NCBI GenBank assembly: GCA_016292215.1
Contig: JAEFBB010000007.1
Coordinates: forward strand, 1-64,000
Source of the DNA: Saccharofermentans sp.
GTDB lineage: Bacteria; Bacillota; Clostridia; Saccharofermentanales; Saccharofermentanaceae
Length of the DNA stretch: 64,000 nt
Reading direction: 5' to 3'
In this document: positions 45,126 to 53,724 of the stretch, in pieces
Position numbering within the stretch: position 1 is the stretch's first letter
Layout: each line of letters opens with the position of its first letter
Notes under the pieces: generated by a model
Told to the model about the DNA's origin: nothing
Seen by the model: only the letters and a program-made list of their open reading frames with translations
Database searches by the model: none
Program-made: the position numbers and the translations under genes

Positions 45126-45620
45126 ATGAAAAGATCATTGAAGTCAATCTTGTGTGGTATCCTGGCTATCGCTGCTGCAGCTTCTGTTTTTACCGGATGC
45201 GGCTCGAAGGATGTAAAGAAAGATACAAAGCCTTCCAGGACCAAAGAAACTACGAGCGCCGATAACAATGTTGATGGGGGTCAAATTTATGAACCCAGGG
45301 AGATTTGGTTATTCGATCTCAACGACGAGGATATTTTCAAGACAGGGTATTACGGACAACAGGTTGAATTAGAATATCCCACAGACAAGCTCATTTTCGC
45401 CAGATATTGGAGCGACGATGTTGAGTGGAAAGTATATGTCCTCGATGAAGAATTGACTGACGGCTTTGAAGCGCTTGAGGAAATGGAGCCTGCGCTTGTT
45501 AACGATGGCGAAATAGCGATTCAGGAAGGGCAGTGGATATATGTTTACTGCGGCTGCAATTCCGCTACTTGCGACAAGCCGGTCGGAGGAAGGTATAAGG
45601 CCTATTACTGGGGACCTTAA
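45126..45620 (+). CDS. Small lipoprotein, unknown
   Basis: 164 residues. Signal peptide with lipobox FTGCG, Lys/Thr-rich linker, and an acidic domain ending in VGGRYKAYYWGP. The body has several Cys (CGCNSATCDKP) that could form a disulfide or metal site outside the cell. No family recognised. Ribosome site AAGGAGGGG. It sits alone after the EAL terminator. Confidence 0.7.
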   Translation: MKRSLKSILCGILAIAAAASVFTGCGSKDVKKDTKPSRTKETTSADNNVDGGQIYEPREIWLFDLNDEDIFKTGYYGQQVELEYPTDKLIFARYWSDDVEWKVYVLDEELTDGFEALEEMEPALVNDGEIAIQEGQWIYVYCGCNSATCDKPVGGRYKAYYWGP

Positions 45621-45688
45621 CTCAGGAGCGGCTTCCTTCGCTTTGTGATAAACTCTTAACTGAAGTATCAGTATAAGAGGCTTGATAA

Positions 45689-46630
45689 ATGCATTGCGAT
45701 GTTATTCTAAATATTCACTATACGGCGCCGAAGTCGGTCTGGGATAAGATCAACCGCGCTTATAAGCAGCTGCCCTATTGGGACGGCTTTGACAGCGACG
45801 GTCCGCACTGGATCGATAAGGATATCGATATCACTGCTTCCGCAAAGCCCGAAGGTCTTAAGATCTATGGCGAGATGCCTGAAGAACAATGGGGTGAATG
45901 GTATGAGCAGCTTAAGCAGAAGCTGTCTGCGGCTGTCGGTTATCCTGTCGGGGAAGTGAGTGAAGGATACGAGTTCCGTTACTGGAAAAAAGCGGTCAAT
46001 CCCGAGCTTGATATAACCATGATAAAAGGCGGCACTGATAACTGCTACATCGTATCGGACAGGAAGGAAGCTATCCTCGTAGATACGAGCAGCGGCAAGT
46101 CTCTTAAACAGGTTATCGATGCGTGCAGTCAGTATGATATGAAGCTGATCGTGCTTACGCATCCGCATTTCGATCACGCTGAGAATGCCGAAGCGATCTC
46201 GAAAAGATTCAATATACCTGTCGCTTATCACAGGGAAGATGACGCGATCTTCGATGTCTACGATTCGCAGCCGCTTCATTCATATGGTGCTGTGGGCGCC
46301 GTTGTTCTTAAGCTCTCATTAAAGCAGCTCCGCACTACCAAGGTAATACGTCCTGCAAATCACTTTTACATTAAGGACGGCGATACTTTTGACGATTACG
46401 GCTTCCCGAGCGTTAAAGTCATTGAGCTCCCCGGTCATACGAGAGGCTCGGTCGGACTTCTTGTCGGTGACAATTCCCTGATCGTGGGAGATGCGCTCGA
46501 CAACTGGATCAAGCCCGGCATGGGGCATCTTTACTATGATCTCGAAGTCCAGAAAAAGACTTATGAGAAGATCCAATCCCTCGGCATAAAGAATATTTAC
46601 TACGGACACGGAAAACCGACAAAGGGTTAA
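45689..46630 (+). CDS. Metallo-beta-lactamase-fold hydrolase with novel N-terminal domain
   Basis: 313 residues. The C-terminal about 205 residues are an MBL-fold hydrolase: HPHFDH (His158, His160, Asp162, His163), PGHTRGS, VGDALD and YGHGKP. The first about 105 residues (starting MHCDVILNIHYTAPKSVWDK, conserved aromatic WDGFDSDGPHW) are not part of the MBL fold and I do not recognise them. No signal peptide. A short terminator follows. Substrate unknown. Confidence 0.85.
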   Translation: MHCDVILNIHYTAPKSVWDKINRAYKQLPYWDGFDSDGPHWIDKDIDITASAKPEGLKIYGEMPEEQWGEWYEQLKQKLSAAVGYPVGEVSEGYEFRYWKKAVNPELDITMIKGGTDNCYIVSDRKEAILVDTSSGKSLKQVIDACSQYDMKLIVLTHPHFDHAENAEAISKRFNIPVAYHREDDAIFDVYDSQPLHSYGAVGAVVLKLSLKQLRTTKVIRPANHFYIKDGDTFDDYGFPSVKVIELPGHTRGSVGLLVGDNSLIVGDALDNWIKPGMGHLYYDLEVQKKTYEKIQSLGIKNIYYGHGKPTKG

Positions 46631-46632
46631 AG

Positions 46633-46654
46633 CCTTGTACTTGTCAAGGTTTTT
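46633..46654 (+). terminator. Short rho-independent terminator
   Basis: CCTTG (46633-46637) and CAAGG (46645-46649) around a seven-base loop, then TTTTT. Stem is short, so strength is uncertain. Confidence 0.65.
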
Positions 46655-46707
46655 CCTTTTTTGTACTATTATTAAATTAATATAAGCATGATGGGGGAGT
46701 TTGTTCC

Positions 46708-49107
46708 GTGGGTGCAAAGAATAACCTTTCCACCAAAATAATTGCTATGGTCGAGGCGATCATTCTGATCTCCGGTGCCCTTTTTTGCATAGTCTCCATT
46801 TACAGATCCAGCGGTGCCATCAGAAAGGCCATCCAGCAGCGAATGCTGGATATTGCCAACTGTGCGGCAGGATCGATAGATGGTGATCTCTTTGCCACGA
46901 TTGGTCGTGATTCTATCGGAAACGACGACTATAACAAGGTTTACGATACTCTCGCCGTCTTCAGAGACAATGTTGAGCTGGAATATGTCTATGCCTTAAG
47001 GGAAGAGGGTAATGATAATTTCATCTTTATCATGGATACCGACCCGGTAAGTCCTGCTGCTTATGGAGAAAACTGTGAATTCACCGTAGCATTAGACAGT
47101 GCGGGACTGGGCACGGCTTCAGTCGACGAGACCCCCTATACTGACAGATGGGGCGAATTCTACAGTGCATACAGCCCTGTCTTTGATTCGAACGGAAATG
47201 TTGTCGGCATCGTCGCTGTTGACTTCTCCGTAGACTGGTTCGAAGACCAGGTAACATCGCAGACGCGTTCGACTGTCATCGGATACCTCATAATCCTCAT
47301 AATCGTCCAGATCATTGCCGCGCTTTTGTCATTCCTTATTGTAAGACCTTATGTTAAGGCACAGGGTGAACTTCTCGAAGAGAAAGTCCGCGCGGAGACT
47401 GCTAATCACGCTAAGAGCGATTTCCTTGCCAATATGTCCCATGAGATCCGTACGCCGATCAATGCCGTGCTGGGCATGAATGAGATGATCCTCCGCGAGG
47501 GCAGGAAAGCCCAGGAACTTACTGATAATGATACCCAGGCCCGAAAAGAAGCCATGAAGAATATCGTCGTTTATTCAGGCGATATCGAGAATGCGGGCCA
47601 TAATCTTCTTGCGATAGTCAACGACATCTTAGACTTCTCCAAGATCGAATCGGGACGCATGGATCTCGTTGAGTCTCCGTACCAGTTAAGCTCAATGCTT
47701 AACGACTTAAGTAACATGACGCTTTTCAAGGCGCGTGACAAGGGTCTCGATTTTATCATTGACGTTGATGAATCACTGCCTGATGAACTTTTCGGAGACG
47801 AGATGCGCATCAAGCAGATCTTCACGAATCTCCTAAACAATGCCGTTAAGTATACAGAGCACGGCAACATCAGATTCAGACTCACAGGTGATAAGGAAGA
47901 AGATGTGGTGATCCTTTCCGCTTGTGTCCGTGACACGGGAATCGGCATTAAGACTGAGGACCGTGAGAAGCTTTTTAATATGTTCCAGCGTCTTGATATC
48001 GAGCACAACAGCACCATTGAAGGCTCAGGCTTAGGTCTTGCTATCACGCAGCGTCTTCTTGAGATGATGGGCGGAACGATCAAGGTCGAGAGTGAATACG
48101 GCAAGGGCTCTGCTTTTACCGTGACGATACCCCAGAGGATCGTATCTGATGTTCCTGTCGGCGATTTCCAGAAGCGCTTCGAAGAGAATGTTTTGGGTGC
48201 AGCCGTTTACAGGGAATCTTTCCGCGCACCTAAGGCCCACATCCTGATCGTAGATGACACGAAGATGAATCTGACGGTAGTGGTAAATCTTCTCAAGAAT
48301 ACAAAGATGAAGATAGATACTTCGAGCAGTGCTGCGGGCGCTGTTGCTCTTGCTGAGATCAACCGTTATGACCTGATCCTCATGGACCAGCGCATGCCGG
48401 AGATGGACGGTACTGAGGCGCTTCACCATATACGCGGATCTGCTTCAGGTGCAAGCAAGGATTCGCCTGTCATCTGCCTTACCGCGGATGCAGTTGTCGG
48501 CGCGAAAGAGCGCTATCTCGAGGAGGGCTTTACAGACTTCCTTACAAAGCCTATAGACAGCTATGCTTTGGAGAAGATGCTCATGAAGTATCTGCCTGAA
48601 GAAAAGGTGGAGAGTGTCGTTGAAGATTCGGAGCCTTCAAAGAACAAGGCAGAGATAAATGAAGACGGTTATAACGCTCTGCGCGACGCCGGCATCGAGC
48701 CCCGTGTAGGTCTGCCGTACTGCCAGAATGACGAAGAGTTCTACCGTACGCTTTTGGCCGAATATGCGCGCGGCAAGCAGGAAAAATCTGAGATGTTAAC
48801 CAAGAGCTTCGAAGCTGAAGACTGGCATAATTATGCGATCTACGTTCATGCTCTGAAGAGCACTTCCAAGACCATTGGTGCACTGCTGTTATCCGAGCAG
48901 GCTGCTAAGCTTGAGGCCGCAGCAAATACAGGCGATGCAAGTACGATCCGCAAAGAACACGATGACATGATGGAAAGGTATAATTCCGTTACCGAAGGCA
49001 TCCGTGCATTTATGCCTGCAGATATGACAGCTGAAGGCAACGGCGCCAACGATGGTTCTTCTGATGACGATGAGATCTTAGAGTTCCTTCCCGAATCAGA
49101 CGATTGA
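46708..49107 (+). CDS. Hybrid sensor histidine kinase with receiver and Hpt (paralogue of 10676-13243)
   Basis: 799 residues from GTG 46708 with GGGGGAG upstream. Helix about 12-32, extracellular sensor about 33-185 (YVYALREEGNDNFIFIMD), helix about 188-212, HisKA with MSHEIRTPINAVLGMNEM, HATPase with NLLNNAVKY and DTGIGI, GSGLGL; receiver with DD pair, LILMDQRMP phospho-Asp and TKPI Lys; Hpt with HALKSTSKTIG. Same plan as the other hybrid kinase, with near-identical HisKA sequence, but a different sensor. Its stop is two bases from the convergent hydrolase stop. The output of the relay is not encoded nearby. Confidence 0.92.
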   Translation: MGAKNNLSTKIIAMVEAIILISGALFCIVSIYRSSGAIRKAIQQRMLDIANCAAGSIDGDLFATIGRDSIGNDDYNKVYDTLAVFRDNVELEYVYALREEGNDNFIFIMDTDPVSPAAYGENCEFTVALDSAGLGTASVDETPYTDRWGEFYSAYSPVFDSNGNVVGIVAVDFSVDWFEDQVTSQTRSTVIGYLIILIIVQIIAALLSFLIVRPYVKAQGELLEEKVRAETANHAKSDFLANMSHEIRTPINAVLGMNEMILREGRKAQELTDNDTQARKEAMKNIVVYSGDIENAGHNLLAIVNDILDFSKIESGRMDLVESPYQLSSMLNDLSNMTLFKARDKGLDFIIDVDESLPDELFGDEMRIKQIFTNLLNNAVKYTEHGNIRFRLTGDKEEDVVILSACVRDTGIGIKTEDREKLFNMFQRLDIEHNSTIEGSGLGLAITQRLLEMMGGTIKVESEYGKGSAFTVTIPQRIVSDVPVGDFQKRFEENVLGAAVYRESFRAPKAHILIVDDTKMNLTVVVNLLKNTKMKIDTSSSAAGAVALAEINRYDLILMDQRMPEMDGTEALHHIRGSASGASKDSPVICLTADAVVGAKERYLEEGFTDFLTKPIDSYALEKMLMKYLPEEKVESVVEDSEPSKNKAEINEDGYNALRDAGIEPRVGLPYCQNDEEFYRTLLAEYARGKQEKSEMLTKSFEAEDWHNYAIYVHALKSTSKTIGALLLSEQAAKLEAAANTGDASTIRKEHDDMMERYNSVTEGIRAFMPADMTAEGNGANDGSSDDDEILEFLPESDD

Positions 49108-49109
49108 TA

Positions 49110-50237
49110 TCAGCTCACATCAGGAGCATATTCCGTAACTGTGACCGCCTCGTTATTTTCGAATACGGGGTGGTCTTTTATTTTCTTCAGGTATGTATCG
49201 AAAAACTCCAGATGAAGCTTGCAGCAGTTCTCATGCATAACATCGGGATCGAGTTTGCCTGATATAAAAGAAGGCTTCAACATGTGCTTCATGTCAGAGA
49301 AGAATGCATGCTGCATCTTATCGAAAACAGCCTTGTAGACAGGCTTTGTGTGATCGACTAAATATCTTGCCTCGACAGCTGCATTTGCTTTGCAGCAGAT
49401 CTGAAGAAAAGGTTTTCTTAAGATCTTACCGGTGTTATCTCCAAATGGTGCGCCGTCTATGTTTGCGCCGCAGACGAATTCATCATAATCAAGACAGAGT
49501 TCATATGCCGTAGCACCGCCCAGAGAATGTCCTGCAACGGCAATGCCGTTATCAAAATCGATCAGGTCTGCTAAGTTTTCTTTCGAGTATTTAACAACAG
49601 ATAAAGTATCTTTCTTCCATTCGGTGATCCTGCTTATGATCATACTGCAGTATTTTTTCTGGAACTCATCGAACTTATCCGAGATCTCTCTTTCTGTGCC
49701 TTTGTCTTTGGCAATTTTAAGGACCTTCATGGCACCCGGAAGGAACGGGTCGTATTGCTTCTTCATGATCAGTTTATGGAAAGGCACAACTGTTCCGTCG
49801 TCAAGCTCCGTGTTGCTTCCGTCGCGCGGGTGAGCTATAGAGAGGACCACGTAACCGTGAGACGCGATATCTAAAAGAAGAAATGAATTTGCTTCCCTGT
49901 AAGACGCAAGTCCGTGGCTGAAGATAACAGGCGGGAACTTCACCCCTTCGATCCTCGGTGCGTTCTCGTAGCAATCGGAAACATTTTCACCTGAAGCTTC
50001 AAGCTTGTCGTAATCTATAGGAGCGTGCATTACCTTTTTGAGGCCGTCAGCATTGGCTTTGTTCATGTAGCGGATCTTGCTCATGCCTTGGGCGGATTCT
50101 TTTCTGACAGGGTAGTAGACTCTTACGGCAATGCTTCTCATGGTGCCGGGGAAGAGCACTTCCTCTCTGTCGTTATAGATCGTATATGTGAATGTGCCTA
50201 CAGCGTATTCGCCTGAAGGTGCGGGTTTCTTAAGCAT
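49110..50237 (-). CDS. Alpha/beta hydrolase, PAF-acetylhydrolase-like
   Basis: 375 residues. GHSLGG nucleophile motif in AVAGHSLGGATAYEL; oxyanion region FSHGLASYREANSF; layout resembles bacterial PAF-acetylhydrolase/dienelactone-type esterases. It overlaps the TetR gene by eight bases, so it is likely the TetR-controlled gene. No signal peptide. Substrate unknown, probably an ester or lactone. Confidence 0.82.
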   Translation of the reverse strand: MLKKPAPSGEYAVGTFTYTIYNDREEVLFPGTMRSIAVRVYYPVRKESAQGMSKIRYMNKANADGLKKVMHAPIDYDKLEASGENVSDCYENAPRIEGVKFPPVIFSHGLASYREANSFLLLDIASHGYVVLSIAHPRDGSNTELDDGTVVPFHKLIMKKQYDPFLPGAMKVLKIAKDKGTEREISDKFDEFQKKYCSMIISRITEWKKDTLSVVKYSKENLADLIDFDNGIAVAGHSLGGATAYELCLDYDEFVCGANIDGAPFGDNTGKILRKPFLQICCKANAAVEARYLVDHTKPVYKAVFDKMQHAFFSDMKHMLKPSFISGKLDPDVMHENCCKLHLEFFDTYLKKIKDHPVFENNEAVTVTEYAPDVS

Positions 50238-50898
50238 CAGTTTTTCCTCCGAGTAAAAGTATTATCGATTTTGCGAGAGTCCTGAAAAGTTTCTTAGGTT
50301 CAGCTTTAAGGTTTGGAATTCCTGTTCCGTAGCATGCCGACATGATGCAGGTCTTCTCGATGCCTGTGTATGCAGAGCTGATAAATAGACCGATATCCTG
50401 AGCGGAGCTTATAGGCTGGTAGCCCAGCTTTGCAGCGCCTTTCATAAGGCTCGGGAAAGCTTTATTCATGAGATAATCCAGATTGCCCTGACCTTTTATC
50501 CCGGCCATGATCTTTGCGGCACGCTCAGGTTCATTTATCGCGATTACACCGAGATCAAAATTGATCTTCTGAATATCCATCAGGTGATGCTCCATGACTT
50601 CCGCAAGGCAGTCACAGACCTTGAAGGTGAGATCTTCAAGAGATGCTTTTTTATTCGAAGTTATCTTCTCGAGATCATCGATGATGTTATAGTCCGTGCG
50701 CATCTTTGTGACCATGTCGGCAAGGATCTCGTCCAGGCCGTCATAGTAGCGGTAGATGGCGCCCTGTGACATACCGGTCTCGGCTATGACATCAGATATG
50801 GTCACCATCTCGACAGGCTTCCTGAGGCATACCTGATAGGCGGCATCAGTGATCATCCTGCGCTTGTTCTCTAAATATTCTTCAGTAACTTTTGGCAT
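50230..50898 (-). CDS. TetR/AcrR-family transcriptional repressor
   Basis: 223 residues from ATG 50898. The N-terminal helix-turn-helix is VTISDVIAETGMSQGAIYRYYDG, typical of TetR regulators. An in-frame ATG 17 codons upstream overlaps operator DNA and lacks a better ribosome site. Its own promoter carries two inverted repeats, pointing to autorepression together with the overlapping hydrolase gene. The inducer is unknown. Confidence 0.9.
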   Translation of the reverse strand: MPKVTEEYLENKRRMITDAAYQVCLRKPVEMVTISDVIAETGMSQGAIYRYYDGLDEILADMVTKMRTDYNIIDDLEKITSNKKASLEDLTFKVCDCLAEVMEHHLMDIQKINFDLGVIAINEPERAAKIMAGIKGQGNLDYLMNKAFPSLMKGAAKLGYQPISSAQDIGLFISSAYTGIEKTCIMSACYGTGIPNLKAEPKKLFRTLAKSIILLLGGKTDA

Positions 50899-50934
50899 AT
50901 CCTCAAGCTTCTCCCATTGTCTTTGCAAGAAAAA

Positions 50935-50995
50935 TGAAACTTGTTTCAATAAATGAAAACGGTTTCATTTTAGATACGCGTCAGGCAGTTGTCAA
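50935..50995 (-). promoter_or_regulatory. tetR promoter with two TetR-type operators
   Basis: Minus strand: -35 TTGACA (50990-50995), 17-base spacer, -10 TAAAAT (50967-50972). A 20-base near-perfect palindrome (50951-50970, AAATGAAAAC/GGTTTCATTT) overlaps the -10, and TGAAAC-TT-GTTTCA (50935-50948) lies downstream of the expected start. Both share TGAAA(A/C)-N2-GTTTCA, a TetR-like operator pattern blocking the promoter. Confidence 0.8.
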
Positions 50996-51032
50996 TAGTC
51001 CGGATGGTGTTAATTGAGCAAAAGGCAAATGT

Positions 51033-51038
51033 TATAAT
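51033..51038 (+). promoter_or_regulatory. -10 box in a TATAAT-N6-ATG leaderless arrangement
   Basis: Perfect TATAAT exactly six bases before an ATG at 51045. Transcription is expected to begin on that ATG. The -35 (TTAATT region) is weak. This promoter would drive the five-gene operon from 51059 to 54321. Confidence 0.55.
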
Positions 51039-51044
51039 GCGCTT

Positions 51045-51062
51045 ATGGATGGTTTCTTATGA
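51045..51062 (+). CDS. Possible leaderless leader peptide (MDGFL)
   Basis: A five-codon ORF starting where transcription should begin; its TGA overlaps the ATG of the next gene by two bases. It could couple translation of the MBL gene by termination-reinitiation. GGATGG inside it could instead act as the ribosome site for 51059. Very short, so uncertain. Confidence 0.3.
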   Translation: MDGFL

Positions 51063-51865
51063 TTAAAGAAATAAAATACGGCACAACAAATACTTATCTG
51101 ATCAAAGGCAGGAGCGGCTCGATCCTTTTGGACACAGGCTGGGCCGGGACTCTTCCTGCGTTTTGCCATGCAATAGGAGAAGCCGGTGAGAAGGTGCAGG
51201 ACATTAACTACATCCTGATATCGCACTACCATCCTGATCATATGGGCATCGCCCAGGAGATCGCTGATATGGGCCCTGTGATCTGCGCTGCAGACATCCA
51301 GAAAGACTTTATCCATTGTTCGGACAGGATACTTACCAAGGACAAGAAAGTATCTTTTGTTCCGATAAGGGACGAGAATATCAGATTTTTCACGCTCGAT
51401 GACAGCAGGGATTTTCTGCAGGAGATCGGAATAGACGGTGCTGTATATGCGACACCTGGTCATACGGATGACAGCATAAGCCTGATGCTTGATTCAGGTG
51501 AGTTGTTTGTGGGAGATCTTAATCCCTTATATGAGCTTGAGCTTCACAGGGGCACTCAGATCGAGAAAACGTGGAATATGCTTTTGGCGATGAAGCCGTC
51601 GAAAGTATACTATGGACATGCACGTGCGGCTGATCTTAAGGGCGGTCTTTTCGGAGGTTTCTTCGGCAAGAGCGCTCCGGATGATGTCTATTCGCTGGTA
51701 AAGAGAATAATGAAGTATGTTGACAAGGGGATACCTAAGGAAACAATTGCAGAAAAGACAGGCGCGGATATCGTCTTCATCGAGGATGTCACCAGAATGT
51801 ATGTGACACACCCGGGCGTAAGTGTTCAGGGTATACTTGACCGTATAGAGATTAAAGGAAGATAG
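51059..51865 (+). CDS. Metallo-beta-lactamase-fold hydrolase
   Basis: 268 residues. Zinc ligands HYHPDH (His56, His58, Asp60, His61), PGHTDDS, VGDLNP, YGHARA. Resembles glyoxalase-II/lactonase-type MBL hydrolases. First gene of a tight forward operon after a TATAAT box and a possible leader peptide. The C-terminal 60 residues after YGHARA are extra helices. Substrate unknown. Confidence 0.88.
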   Translation: MIKEIKYGTTNTYLIKGRSGSILLDTGWAGTLPAFCHAIGEAGEKVQDINYILISHYHPDHMGIAQEIADMGPVICAADIQKDFIHCSDRILTKDKKVSFVPIRDENIRFFTLDDSRDFLQEIGIDGAVYATPGHTDDSISLMLDSGELFVGDLNPLYELELHRGTQIEKTWNMLLAMKPSKVYYGHARAADLKGGLFGGFFGKSAPDDVYSLVKRIMKYVDKGIPKETIAEKTGADIVFIEDVTRMYVTHPGVSVQGILDRIEIKGR

Positions 51866-51887
51866 CATTACAAAGAGGAAGAATGAT

Positions 51888-53003
51888 ATGAAACTCAAAA
51901 TAGCATTGCTTCAGCTCCTGCCCGCAAAGAGCCTTGAAGAACAACTGGAAATAGGAATAAAGGCCTGCAGAGAGGCTAAGGAAAAGGGCGCGGATGTGGC
52001 GCTTTTCCCTGAGATGTGGAGCGACGGATACTATCTGCCGCAGGATACTGACGCGCTTGATAAGCTTGCGATAAGCAAGGACAGTGACTTCGTAAATGCT
52101 TTCCGCGGTCTTGCCAAAGAACTCGGAATGGCAATAGGCATTACGTTCCTTGAGAAGGGCATTGATAAGCCTCTTAATTCCGTGGTGTTCTTCGATATGC
52201 ACGGCGAGGAGATACTGCATTATTCAAAGGTGCATACCTGCGCTTTTGATGATGAAGTCGTTCTTCAAGGCGGAGACGATTTCTATGTTGCTGACCTGGA
52301 CTTCGGAAGAGGCACGGTAAAGTTCGGCTCCATGATCTGCTTTGACAGAGAGTTTCCTGAGAGCGCGAGGATCCTTATGCTCAAGGGCGCAGAGATAATT
52401 CTTGCTCCGAATGCCTGCCCGATGGAGATCAACCGTCTGTCTGCATTAAGAACGAGAGCCTATGAGAATATGGTTGCAGTCGCAACATGCAACTACCCTA
52501 TGGGACAGCCTGACTGCAACGGACACTCAACACTTTTCGACGGTGTGGCATGGCTGAGGGACGAGCCCGGCGTAAGGGATATGTGTGTCTTCGAAGCGCC
52601 TGAAGAGCCCGGTGTTTATATCGCAGAGCTTGATCTGGATCTGCTTAGAAGCTACCGCGAAAATGAGATCATGGGTGACAAATACAGACACCCTGAAAGA
52701 TACGAAATATTGTGTGAGCAAAAGCCCGAAGAACGCATCAGACAGATGGAAGAGATATACGATAAAGCTTTGGAGATAATGGATAAAGCAAAAGAAGATC
52801 CGGATAGCTTGCTGGATTTCCAGTGTGAGATCAGCAAACTTGAAGATTACTACACAGGCAAATTGTGGATGAAAGATTTTGAACTTGATGAAGCAGGGAA
52901 GCTGCCCGCAGATCTTAAGCGCGGAGTGCTCTCGGAGGACGGGATTTACAACCTGCTCGAGAGGAATTCGGAACTTTTAGGTGAGATAGGAGATGACTTA
53001 TGA
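51888..53003 (+). CDS. Carbon-nitrogen hydrolase fused to DUF4298
   Basis: 371 residues. Residues 1-265 are a nitrilase-superfamily amidase with all catalytic residues: Glu42 (LFPEMWSDGYY), Lys114 (YSKVHTC), Cys151 (GSMICFDREFPESAR). The remaining about 100 residues match DUF4298 (YYTGKLWMKDFELDEAGKLP, KRGVLSEDGIYNLL), so the protein is a fusion. Cytoplasmic. The nitroreductase gene overlaps its stop by ATGA. Substrate probably an amide or nitrile; unknown. Confidence 0.88.
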   Translation: MKLKIALLQLLPAKSLEEQLEIGIKACREAKEKGADVALFPEMWSDGYYLPQDTDALDKLAISKDSDFVNAFRGLAKELGMAIGITFLEKGIDKPLNSVVFFDMHGEEILHYSKVHTCAFDDEVVLQGGDDFYVADLDFGRGTVKFGSMICFDREFPESARILMLKGAEIILAPNACPMEINRLSALRTRAYENMVAVATCNYPMGQPDCNGHSTLFDGVAWLRDEPGVRDMCVFEAPEEPGVYIAELDLDLLRSYRENEIMGDKYRHPERYEILCEQKPEERIRQMEEIYDKALEIMDKAKEDPDSLLDFQCEISKLEDYYTGKLWMKDFELDEAGKLPADLKRGVLSEDGIYNLLERNSELLGEIGDDL

Positions 53004-53533
53004 ATACATTTGAAGTAATTAACGCACGCCACAGTTACAGAGGCTCTTACAAGCCCGTACAGGTCCCTCGCGAAGACCTTATGAAGATAATGCAGGCAGG
53101 TCTTGCTGCTCCTTCAGGATGCAACAAGCAGACCACCAGTCTTATCGCAGTCGACGATCCTGAACTTATGGAAAAGATCTTAGGCGTTATCGATCCGCCG
53201 GTCGCTAAAGGAGCGCCTGCAGCGATATGTGTTCTTACACAGCGCATAATCGCATACAGGGATAAGTGCTATGCGGTACAGGATTATTCTGCGGCTATTG
53301 AGAACATGCTTCTTGAGATAGTCGAGCTCGGTTATCAGAGTTGCTGGTTCGAAGGACATATCACGGATGAAGATAAGATAGGCGCGAAGATCGCCGAGAT
53401 ACTCAACGTCCCTGAAGGATACGATCTCGTTTGTTTCCTGCCTGTCGGCGTTGCGGAAGGCGATCCTGTAATGCCTAAGAAGAAAGCGTTCGAAGACCGC
53501 GCATGGTTTAACGGATTCGGGAAAGAAGGTTAA
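53000..53533 (+). CDS. Nitroreductase-family flavoprotein
   Basis: 177 residues. N-terminal FMN/nitroreductase signature INARHSYRGSYKPVQVPRED and LAAPSGCNKQT; GYQSCWFEGHI and VCFLPVG in the second half. Uses FMN and NAD(P)H to reduce nitro or quinone-type compounds; substrate unknown. Overlaps the nitrilase-DUF4298 gene by 4 bases and is followed by the DUF6472-like miniprotein after 4 bases. Confidence 0.88.
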   Translation: MNTFEVINARHSYRGSYKPVQVPREDLMKIMQAGLAAPSGCNKQTTSLIAVDDPELMEKILGVIDPPVAKGAPAAICVLTQRIIAYRDKCYAVQDYSAAIENMLLEIVELGYQSCWFEGHITDEDKIGAKIAEILNVPEGYDLVCFLPVGVAEGDPVMPKKKAFEDRAWFNGFGKEG

Positions 53534-53537
53534 AGAT

Positions 53538-53711
53538 ATGGCCAGCTGTGAGACATGCCAATACGCATATTTTGATGAGGATACAGGTGAGCCCTTGTGC
53601 GATCTTAATCTTGATGAAGATGAGATCGCGAGACTGTCGCAAAGACACAGCAAGGAGTGCCCGTACTACAAGGACGGCGACGAATATAAGACCGTAAGGC
53701 ATCAGATGTAA
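53538..53711 (+). CDS. DUF6472-like zinc-binding miniprotein
   Basis: 57 residues: MASCETCQYAYFDEDTGEP..., with CxxC at Cys4-Cys7 and further Cys at 21 and 41 (CDLNLDEDEIARL...CPYYKDGDEYKTVRHQ). This fits DUF6472-type small proteins (from memory): four Cys around a 'DLDEDE' core. Probably zinc- or iron-binding, function unknown. It is between the nitroreductase and cyclase genes with 4- and 13-base gaps, so it is expressed with them. Confidence 0.72.
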   Translation: MASCETCQYAYFDEDTGEPLCDLNLDEDEIARLSQRHSKECPYYKDGDEYKTVRHQM

Positions 53712-53724
53712 CGGAGGTAATAAG

